Positions 6,553 to 12,109 of a stretch of 12,109 nucleotides of DNA are shown one piece after another (positions within the stretch are counted from its first letter, which is position 1; the number at the start of each line of letters is the position of its first letter). Under the pieces are notes generated by a model that saw nothing but the letters and a program-made list of their open reading frames with translations, ran no database searches and was not told the DNA's origin. The translations under genes were made by a program, and so were the position numbers. The DNA comes from Acidimicrobiales bacterium (lineage in GTDB: Bacteria > Actinomycetota > Acidimicrobiia > Acidimicrobiales > RAAP-2), in the NCBI GenBank assembly GCA_030044045.1, contig JASHWO010000186.1, positions 1 through 12,109 on the forward strand. The letters run 5' to 3'.

Positions 6553-6938
6553 GCAGACAGGATACCCTGTGTCTCTCCTGGTTGGTCGAGGCCCTTCGCG
6601 TCGCAGCAAACGAAGGTGACCAGGGTGAACATCCATCTCAAAGCCTTGAGGACCTCATAGACCGAGCGGCCGCGCTGCGAGCCCGCCAGACCCGGATGGA
6701 TGGGTGCCGTCGGTTTGGTACGAGGGGCTCAGGACGAACTTGACCAGCGCGCGTCGCAGTACCCGACGCGACGATGGACGCTCGGCCCCTGGTCGCCGGC
6801 CTACGTAAGGTCCACATCGGCGAGGCTGGTCGTCCAGTGCAACTGGTCTGAGTTCCGGCCGCTGCAACCTGGCGGTCCCCCCACCGGCAACCACCGCTGC
6901 TCGACCGGGCCCGGCCGGCGCGGGATGATGGGACTGCC
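6553..6938. other. Intergenic block between divergent genes, no gene seen
   Basis: This 386-base stretch separates the interrupted minus-strand gene from the plus-strand repressor gene. G+C rises sharply from left to right through it. The only structure I see is a 7-bp stem, CGCGTCG at 6750-6756 and CGACGCG at 6764-6770 with a 7-base loop. Open frames on both strands here are short and do not resemble proteins I know. No copy of the TGTAGTACTACA palindrome is present, so self-regulation of the repressor through that same site is not evident. Confidence 0.5.
6559..6564 (-). promoter_or_regulatory. Candidate -10 hexamer, leaderless start of the two-TM gene
   Basis: On the minus strand TATCCT ends exactly 6 bases before ATG 6552, which would put the transcript start at the start codon. 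An AGGAGAG lies further upstream but too far to act as a ribosome site. No convincing -35 is seen. Confidence 0.4.
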
Positions 6939-7355
6939 ATGCCGGTCGCCTGCACCAACCCGAAGTGCTCCTGCTCGCCCTGCCTCTGCGGTGACACCTG
7001 CAAGTGTGGCGGCGGGAGCAAGCTCGGCGAGCTGGAGCGCCAGGTGATGGACGTGCTCTGGGCCTCCTACGGCCGGGAGGTCACCGGGCGGGACGTGGCC
7101 GCGGCCCTCCCCGCCTACGCCCACACCACCGTGGTCACCGTCCTGAACCGCCTCTCCCGCAAAGGCGCGGTGCGCCGGCACATCGAGGGGCGCACGGCTC
7201 GCTTCGCCGCCATCGACACCCAGGCCGCCCGGGCGGCGGCGGCCATGCGCGAGGCGCTGGAGGCCAGCGGCGACCCGGGCGCCGCCCTCGGCCGGTTCGT
7301 CCGGACGCTCGCCCCGGACGAGGCGGCCACCCTCCGCCGATCGCTCGACCGCTGA
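6939..7355 (+). CDS. BlaI/MecI/CopY-family repressor with metallothionein-like Cys-rich head
   Basis: The 138-residue protein has a winged-helix DNA-binding domain typical of the BlaI/MecI/CopY family from residue 29: LGELERQVMDVLWASYG, then TVVTVLNRLSRKGAVRR (recognition helix and wing, about 70-88) and a helical C-terminal dimer part. Before it, residues 1-28 carry seven cysteines: C5, C10, C12, C15, C17, C21 and C23, i.e. CxCxxCxC followed by CxC, a pattern like bacterial metallothioneins (SmtA-type CxCxxCxC). CopY proteins have a CxCxxxxCxC metal site at the C-terminus; here a Cys cluster is at the N-terminus. This suggests a repressor that senses Cu(I), Zn or a similar ion directly. ATG 6939 is the only in-frame ATG near; the ribosome site is weak. 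No M56 antirepressor peptidase, the usual BlaI partner, is in the window. Confidence 0.88.
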   Translation: MPVACTNPKCSCSPCLCGDTCKCGGGSKLGELERQVMDVLWASYGREVTGRDVAAALPAYAHTTVVTVLNRLSRKGAVRRHIEGRTARFAAIDTQAARAAAAMREALEASGDPGAALGRFVRTLAPDEAATLRRSLDR

Positions 7356-7387
7356 GCCGTCAGCCCGCCTCGGCACTCTAACCCCAG

Positions 7388-7406
7388 GCTCCGGAGGAAG
7401 CGGAGC
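7388..7406. terminator. Hairpin between convergent genes
   Basis: GCTCCG and CGGAGC form a 6-bp stem with a 7-base loop in the 58 bases between the repressor gene and the DUF4143 ATPase, which end facing each other. It could terminate both transcripts. There is no T tract, so confidence is low. Confidence 0.35.
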
Positions 7407-7413
7407 ACGGAGG

Positions 7414-8694
7414 TCAGGGCCCGAGCAGGGCGGCGGGTACGACGGCGATGCCATCGGGCCGGCGGTAGGCGTCGGTGCCGGTGGTGACGATGACCGCGTC
7501 GAGCAGATCATCGCCGAGCCGATCAGCAAGCCAGTGCAGATGGCGGACCTCTCGCTCGCCCACGGTGTGGGCGAGCTTCACCTCGACGGCGAGCACGCGA
7601 TGGTCACCTCGCTCGACGATGAGGTCGACCTCGTGCTCGCCGGCGTGGGTCCGCAAGTGGCGGACCTGGGCCTCGGCGCCTTGGGCGTAGACCCGGACGT
7701 CGAGGGTGACGAGGGACTCGAACAGTTGCCCGAGCAACGTCGTATCCCGAGTGACGACGGGCCCTGCCGGTCGACCCTCCAAGAGCGCGCCGAGATCTGC
7801 TCCGAGAAGTCGGGCGGCCAACGCGGGGTCGACGAGATGGTGCTTGGGCGCCGATCCGAGGCGGCGGAGATGGTTCCGGGTAGGCAACCACGCAGGGACG
7901 GGGTCGAGGATCCACAGCCGCTGGAGGATGCCACGGTAGATCTGAGTGGTCGTCTTGGCGGGCTTGTCGGCTTCACCGGGCGTGGCCGCGTCGCGTACGG
8001 CGTCATAGGAGGCGGTCATCGCGGTCGCGGCAGCGTAGGCCCCCAGCCAGCGGCGCAGGGTGTCGGGACTGCGAACGGTGTGCTGCATCTCAGGCACGTC
8101 GCGGTCGATGATCTGGTCCAGGTAGCCGTCGAGCTGGGCGCGTACCGCTCGTTCGGGGAGGCCGCGCAGGCCCGGCAGCCCGGACGCGCAGATCTCTCGT
8201 GCGTAGTCGGCCAGGGAGACCTGGGTGCTGCCGGCGATCGGATCCCGTCGACCGCTCAGCAGCGCGGCGAGGCTCACGCTCGGTGCGACCCCGGTGCGTT
8301 CCACCAGGGTGAGCGGGCGCATCCGGACCCGTACGATGCGGCCCGCCCCCGAGTGAATGCCCGGATCGCGGGGCGTCGCCGAGCCGGTGAGAAGGAACCG
8401 GGATGGGATGGGGTCGTCATCGACCGCTCGACGTACCAGGTCCCAGGACTGGGGAAGCCGTTGCCATTCGTCGATGAGCACCGGTGGTGGGCCGGCGACG
8501 ATCCGGTACGGGTCGGCCAGGGCGACCTCGAGCGCTCCTGGGCGGTCGAGGGCGTGGACGGTGGCTGCTCGACGACGCGCGGTGGCCGTCTTGCCGACGC
8601 CCTTGGCCCCTTCGAGGGAGAGCGCAGGCAGGACCGGCAGGAGCTCGTCGAGCGCCGCGTCGACCACGCGGCGGACGTACTCCCGGGGGACCAC
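7414..8694 (-). CDS. AAA ATPase with C-terminal DUF4143 nuclease-like domain
   Basis: The 426-residue product has an N-terminal AAA_14-type ATPase: Walker A GAKGVGKT at 29-36, Walker B VLIDEWQ at 72-78 and FLLTGSA at 100-106. A helical linker leads to a C-terminal DUF4143 region containing a PD-(D/E)xK-type core: GQLFESLV, D357 in HEVDLIVE, and E371-x-K373 in AVEVK. This architecture is widespread, often strain-variable and patchily distributed in bacteria and archaea; its biological role is not established, though a nucleic-acid role is suggested by the fold. The start is GTG 8694, which begins with VPREYV as in relatives; it has no ribosome site but a TAGCGT 7 bases upstream. The gene lies alone, convergent with the repressor gene, 88 bases downstream of the purL stop, and may be a late insertion in the purine cluster. 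Confidence 0.87.
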   Translation of the reverse strand: MVPREYVRRVVDAALDELLPVLPALSLEGAKGVGKTATARRRAATVHALDRPGALEVALADPYRIVAGPPPVLIDEWQRLPQSWDLVRRAVDDDPIPSRFLLTGSATPRDPGIHSGAGRIVRVRMRPLTLVERTGVAPSVSLAALLSGRRDPIAGSTQVSLADYAREICASGLPGLRGLPERAVRAQLDGYLDQIIDRDVPEMQHTVRSPDTLRRWLGAYAAATAMTASYDAVRDAATPGEADKPAKTTTQIYRGILQRLWILDPVPAWLPTRNHLRRLGSAPKHHLVDPALAARLLGADLGALLEGRPAGPVVTRDTTLLGQLFESLVTLDVRVYAQGAEAQVRHLRTHAGEHEVDLIVERGDHRVLAVEVKLAHTVGEREVRHLHWLADRLGDDLLDAVIVTTGTDAYRRPDGIAVVPAALLGP

Positions 8695-8701
8695 AGAAGG
8701 A

Positions 8702-8707
8702 ACGCTA
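8702..8707 (-). promoter_or_regulatory. Candidate -10 hexamer, leaderless start of the DUF4143 gene
   Basis: On the minus strand TAGCGT ends 7 bases before GTG 8694, and no Shine-Dalgarno is present, which fits a leaderless transcript. The 88-base gap to purL is also locally richer in A/T. Confidence 0.4.
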
Positions 8708-8782
8708 CCATTCAGACGGACCTAATACTACCGTTTCGACGACACTTTCCCTACCAAGTCGACGGCGTGCCTGGTCACCGAC

Positions 8783-11119
8783 CTAGCAGTCGGCCAGCTC
8801 GCCCAGGGCAGCCGGCAGGGCGCCGGTCCAGGCCGACCGCACCTCGTCCAGTGCCAGGTCGGCCAGGTCCCACAGGCGCAGGCGGTCGCCCCCGGCCCGG
8901 CCCAGCACCGCGGCCGGCACCCCGGCCCGGGCCACCCGCTCGGCCAGCTCGCCGGCCCGGGCGGTGGCCACCACCATCCGTGAAGGCAGCTCGGTAAAGA
9001 GCTCGGCGTGCCCCACCGGGCTGCCGCTCCCGGCCGGGGGCTGGGCGCCGTCGGCCACCAGGCCAACCCCGGCGGCGGCGGCCATCTCGGCCAGGGCCAC
9101 CCCCAGCCCGCCGCCCGACACGTCGTGCACCCCACAGAGCAGCCCGTCGCCGCCGTCCACCGTCTCGGCCACCAGGCCGGCCACCAGGTCCACCAGCCGG
9201 CGGTGGGCGTCGAGGTCGAGCAGGGGCAGTACCCCGCCCCGCCGGTCCCGCCGCTCCACCGCCCACCGGCTCCCGCCCAGCGGGTGGGCCGGCCCGGAGC
9301 TGGCGGCCCGGGCGCCCAGGAGCACCACCGTGGCGCCGTCCTCCCATCCCACGCCGGGCGGCCGGCAACGCAGCACGTCGACCAAGCCCAGCACCCCCAG
9401 CACCACGGTGGGGTCGATGTCCCGGCCGGCGCTCTCGTTGTAGAGGCTGACGTTGCCCCCGATCACCGGCAGCCCCAGCGCCCGGCAGGCATCGGCCAGG
9501 CCGTCCACCGCCTCCGAGAGCTGCCACATCACCTCGGGGTGCTCGGGGTTGCCGAAGTTCAGGCAGTTGACCACGGCTACCGCCCGGGCCCCCACGCAGG
9601 CCAGGTTGGCCACGCTCTCGGCCAGCACCAGCGCCGTCCCGGCCCGCGGGTCGAGGGCGCACCAGCGGGGGGCGGCGTCGGTGGTGACGGCCAGGCCCCG
9701 CTCGCTCGGCGGGAGGCCGGGCCCGGCCAGGCGGAGGAGGGCGGCGTCGCCCCCCGGCCCCTCCACCGTGTTCAGGAAGAGCTGGTGGTCGTACTGGCGG
9801 TAGACCCAGGCCGGGTCGGCCAACAGCGCCAGGAGATCCGCGCCGCAGTCGTGAGCCGCCGCGCCGACGGTCGGGTCGTCGGCTCGGCGGGCCTCCATAT
9901 CAGGTGGTGCCAGCCGCGGGCGGTCGTAGAGCGGCGCGTCGTCGGCCAGGGAGGCGGCGGGCACGTCGGCCAGCACCGGGCCGTCCAGGCCGTCGCGGAT
10001 GCGCAGCCAGCCGACCGGTGGCGCCCCCCCGGCACTGGCCACGGGCTCGGTGACCCGGCCGACCACGGTGGCCCGGACCTCCCAGCGGCGGCACACGTCG
10101 GCGACGGCCGGCCAGTGCGCCGGCGCCACGATGGCCAGCATCCGCTCCTGGCTCTCGCTGGTCATCACCTCCCAGGGGACCATGCCCCCCTCCCGGCGGG
10201 GGACGGCGGCCACGTCGACGTCCATGCCCACCCCGCCCCGGGCCGCCGTCTCGCTGGTGGCGCAGGCCAGGCCGGCCCCGCCCAGGTCCTGGATGCCCAC
10301 CACCAGCCCCTGGTCGAGCAGGGACAGGCAGGCCTCGATCAGCCGCTTCTCCTCGAAGGGGTCGCCCACCTGCACGCTGGGACGCTTGGCGTCGTCCACC
10401 GGGGCGCCCCCCCGGCCGTCCCCGTCGCCGGAGAAGCCGGCCGAGGCCAGCACGCTCACCCCGCCGATGCCGTCCCGGCCGGTGGTGGCCCCCAGCAGGA
10501 CGGCCAGGTTGCCCGGCCCCGAGGCCCGGCCCAGCACCAGCCGGTCCACCGGCAGCGCCCCCAGGCACAGCACGTTCACCAGCGGGTTCTGGGCGTAGCA
10601 GGGGTCGAAGGTCAGCTCCCCGCCCACCGTGGGCACCCCCACCGAGTTCCCGTAGCCGGAAATGCCCGACACCACCCCCTCCAGCAGCCAGCGCTGGCGG
10701 GGCTGGTCCAGCGGCCCGAAGAACAGCGGGTCCATCACGGCCAGCGGGCGCGCCCCCATGGTGAAGATGTCCCGGAGGATCCCCCCCACCCCGGTGGCCG
10801 CCCCCTGGTAGGGCTCGATGGCCGAAGGGTGGTTGTGGCTCTCGATGCGGAGGGCCACGGCGATGCCGTCCCCGGCGTCGATCACCCCGGCGTTCTCCCC
10901 CGGGCCCACCAGCACCCGCTCGCCCTCGGTGGGCAGGCGGCGGAGGTGCAGCCGGGACGACTTGTAGGAGCAGTGCTCGCTCCACATCACCCCGTACAGG
11001 GCCAGCTCCAGGTGGTTCGGCTCCCGCCCGAGCACGGCCTCGATGGCGGCCAGCTCGTCGTCGGTCAGGCCGAGGGCGCGGTGGAGCGGCTCGCCGGTGC
11101 CGGGCACCCCGTGGGACAT
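8783..11119 (-). CDS. purL: Phosphoribosylformylglycinamidine synthase subunit II (small PurL)
   Basis: PurL turns FGAR into FGAM with ATP and ammonia, step 4 of purine synthesis. From ATG 11119 the protein is 778 residues, normal for the small, multi-subunit type that needs PurS and PurQ (ammonia supply); neither is in this window. Signatures: [11 protein letters not shown] at 46-56 with catalytic-region H49, ESHNHPS at 93-99, [14 protein letters not shown], then in the second half NCLNFGNPE (about 517-525), GGNVSLYNE (about 553-561) and HDVSGGGLG (about 663). Frames extending to 11725 have no family similarity. ATG 11119 is supported by the start of similarity and by TACGGT 6 bases upstream, suggesting a leaderless message. 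In many actinobacteria purL, purF and purM lie together; here about 7 kb of other genes lies between purL and purF. It ends in TAG. Confidence 0.96.
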   Translation of the reverse strand: MSHGVPGTGEPLHRALGLTDDELAAIEAVLGREPNHLELALYGVMWSEHCSYKSSRLHLRRLPTEGERVLVGPGENAGVIDAGDGIAVALRIESHNHPSAIEPYQGAATGVGGILRDIFTMGARPLAVMDPLFFGPLDQPRQRWLLEGVVSGISGYGNSVGVPTVGGELTFDPCYAQNPLVNVLCLGALPVDRLVLGRASGPGNLAVLLGATTGRDGIGGVSVLASAGFSGDGDGRGGAPVDDAKRPSVQVGDPFEEKRLIEACLSLLDQGLVVGIQDLGGAGLACATSETAARGGVGMDVDVAAVPRREGGMVPWEVMTSESQERMLAIVAPAHWPAVADVCRRWEVRATVVGRVTEPVASAGGAPPVGWLRIRDGLDGPVLADVPAASLADDAPLYDRPRLAPPDMEARRADDPTVGAAAHDCGADLLALLADPAWVYRQYDHQLFLNTVEGPGGDAALLRLAGPGLPPSERGLAVTTDAAPRWCALDPRAGTALVLAESVANLACVGARAVAVVNCLNFGNPEHPEVMWQLSEAVDGLADACRALGLPVIGGNVSLYNESAGRDIDPTVVLGVLGLVDVLRCRPPGVGWEDGATVVLLGARAASSGPAHPLGGSRWAVERRDRRGGVLPLLDLDAHRRLVDLVAGLVAETVDGGDGLLCGVHDVSGGGLGVALAEMAAAAGVGLVADGAQPPAGSGSPVGHAELFTELPSRMVVATARAGELAERVARAGVPAAVLGRAGGDRLRLWDLADLALDEVRSAWTGALPAALGELADC

Positions 11120-11125
11120 GCCGAC

Positions 11126-11131
11126 ACCGTA
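11126..11131 (-). promoter_or_regulatory. Candidate -10 hexamer, leaderless start of purL
   Basis: On the minus strand TACGGT ends exactly 6 bases before ATG 11119. No Shine-Dalgarno sequence lies at a useful distance. No clear -35 is seen. Confidence 0.45.
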
Positions 11132-11171
11132 GCGGCCGCCCGGCCGGAACAGCCGTGACGAGCGGTCACCG

Positions 11172-11228
11172 GCGGAGTGGTCGCCGACCATTTCCGGGAC
11201 CGTGCGGGTTCCCTTCGGGCCACTCCGC
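11172..11228. repeat. 9-bp inverted repeat upstream of purL
   Basis: GCGGAGTGG and CCACTCCGC are perfect complements separated by 39 bases. It lies about 50 bases upstream of the purL start. It could be a regulator site or an RNA hairpin; I cannot choose between them. Confidence 0.5.
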
Positions 11229-11653
11229 ACAAAGCCGGCGGGCCGGCGGTGGTGTACCTCGTCGCCTCCGGTCGCGGTGGTGAGGTGCTCGCCGACCGGC
11301 GATATCACGGGCCGGGTGGCCGGGTCACTCGCTCGGATCCGGCGCGTTCCGCCGACGACATCGACGCGGAGACCGGCTGTCCGGTCCGCTTCTTGCCGGC
11401 TCCGGGCCCGGGCCGACCGACCCTTCTCGTCCGGCTGCCGGGGCCGGAGCCCACGTCCGGCGCGGCACCACGACGACGGTAGCCAGGACCGCCGCGTCAC
11501 GGGCCGGCTCCGGCCGGTGGGGAACGCGGTGATAGCGCAGGCTGATATGACCCGCACGCCGCCGGTCGAGGGCGTCACGACACGATCGGATGCAATTTCT
11601 CGTTGCGTCCTTCCTGGGCAACGGAGAAAATCTCGGATTCTTCCCCTGATGCT

Positions 11654-11682
11654 TTGCTTTAGCCGTGTGAATCGGCAAGAAT
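11654..11682 (+). promoter_or_regulatory. Promoter of the right-edge gene
   Basis: TTGCTT at 11654-11659 and AAGAAT at 11677-11682 are 17 bases apart. The -10 ends 6 bases before ATG 11689, the same geometry as at purL and the two-TM gene, so the message may be leaderless. A GGAGG at 11683-11687 is only 1 base from the ATG, too close to work as a ribosome site for it. Confidence 0.5.
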
Positions 11683-11688
11683 GGAGGC

Positions 11689-12109
11689 ATGGCAAACACG
11701 AAGAGCAGAGTGCAGCACCGCTCAATGAGCACCGAGCACAAGGCGGCCTTGGCCAAGGGTCGGGAAGAAGGTCTTGCGGTTCGGCGGTATCTCGAGGCGC
11801 TGGAGTCGTCCCGGCCGAAGCGTGGCCGGCGGCGTACCACGGGCTCCATCGAGAAGAAGCTGACCGAGATCGACGCGCAGCTCGAAGTGGCCGAGCCGCT
11901 GTCCCGCCTCCACCTCATCCAGGAGCGCAAGGATCTCCAGGAGGAGCTGGGCCGGGCCGGCGACGTGCAGGACCTGAGCGACCTGGAGAAGCAGTTCGTG
12001 AAGGTGGCCCGCGCCTATGGCGAGCGCAAGGGGATCAGCTACGGCACCTGGCGGACGGCCGGGGTGAGCGCGGCGGTCCTGCAGCGGGCCGGGGTCGCGC
12101 GGACCCGGG
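11689..12109 (+). CDS. Basic helical protein of unknown function, 3' end beyond the window
   Basis: A frame open to the window end gives at least 140 residues from ATG 11689; an alternative start is ATG 11725 (residue 13). The protein is charged and helical: a basic patch RPKRGRRR at 42-49, a probable coiled coil from about 53 to 105, and a compact C-terminal motif starting [19 protein letters not shown] (103-121) and ending in a [11 protein letters not shown] helix. I recall this last motif as the conserved tail of unnamed actinobacterial proteins with the same coiled-coil plus tail layout; their function is not known to me. The basic patch and tail would suit nucleic-acid or ribosome association, which is only a guess. 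The tail is nearly complete at the edge, so the stop probably lies close beyond it. It diverges from purL. Confidence 0.8.
   Translation, partial: MANTKSRVQHRSMSTEHKAALAKGREEGLAVRRYLEALESSRPKRGRRRTTGSIEKKLTEIDAQLEVAEPLSRLHLIQERKDLQEELGRAGDVQDLSDLEKQFVKVARAYGERKGISYGTWRTAGVSAAVLQRAGVARTR

Larger units (their letters stand above)
11120..11688. other. Divergent intergenic region between purL and the right-edge gene
   Basis: This 569-base gap holds no convincing gene; open frames on either strand, including one at 11177-11482, are Arg/Pro/Gly-rich without recognisable motifs. A 9-bp perfect inverted repeat, GCGGAGTGG at 11172-11180 and CCACTCCGC at 11220-11228, could form a hairpin with a 39-base loop. 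The last 110 bases before 11689 are distinctly A/T-richer and contain the promoter of the right-edge gene. Confidence 0.5.

Noticed and set aside
8719..8735. GGTAGTATTAGG on the minus strand as another copy of the repressor site
   Set aside because: Only one half resembles TGTAGTA and there is no dyad symmetry.
7534..8997. 487-codon plus-strand frame across the DUF4143 ATPase and the purL end
   Set aside because: It runs antisense through two clear genes and the gap between them; the translation ends in Arg/Pro-rich low complexity.
9008..11158. 716-codon open frame on the plus strand antisense to purL
   Set aside because: It mirrors purL codon positions in very GC-rich DNA, is full of low-complexity His/Gly/Pro/Gln stretches and shows no motif; purL on the other strand is unmistakable.
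11177..11482. 101-codon plus-strand frame upstream of purL
   Set aside because: No ribosome site, no motif, and composition like random GC-rich DNA.
1..12109. CRISPR array, tRNA, rRNA or insertion-sequence ends
   Set aside because: I saw no regularly spaced repeats, no tRNA-like cloverleaf and no transposase or terminal repeats while reading both strands.

Overview
The window is very GC-rich over most of its length, uses GTG/TTG starts freely, and carries actinobacterial-type families (DUF5134, a BlaI/CopY-type repressor with a Cys-rich head, a small PurL of about 780 residues). It looks like a chromosomal segment of an Actinomycetota, possibly an Acidimicrobiia-like lineage; that finer placement is inference only.

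Layout: the left edge holds the start of purM and all of purF on the minus strand, separated by 4 bases. Divergent from purF, on the plus strand, is a PHP-domain phosphoesterase (YciV/RNase AM-like) overlapping a small HMA metal-binding protein by 11 bases. After a GC-rich hairpin comes a promoter whose -10 lies inside a perfect 12-bp palindrome, followed by a polytopic membrane protein built from two tandem copies of one module and a DUF5134 membrane protein with three HxxMxxxM motifs. A small ORF of 61 codons then sits behind its own sigma-70-like promoter.

From about 5.47 to 6.65 kb the DNA is visibly poorer in G+C. It holds a minus-strand gene for a two-TM, coiled-coil protein whose reading frame is broken by one in-frame TGA; the second half continues in the same frame. 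Then come a plus-strand BlaI/MecI/CopY-family repressor whose first 23 residues contain seven cysteines in a metallothionein-like pattern, and a minus-strand AAA/DUF4143 ATPase. On the far side of this block, purL lies on the minus strand, so purL and purF-purM are separated by roughly 7 kb of non-purine genes. The right edge holds the beginning of an actinobacterial-type helical protein (plus strand, open at the window end).

How they may work together: purL, purF and purM are steps 4, 1 and 5 of de novo purine synthesis. The HMA protein, the two membrane proteins and the Cys-rich repressor together suggest a metal (most likely copper) handling locus, with the palindrome at 3142-3153 as the likely operator. 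This is inference from family, motif and site architecture. Several genes have a TANNNT-type -10 hexamer 6-9 bases before the start codon, suggesting leaderless transcripts.
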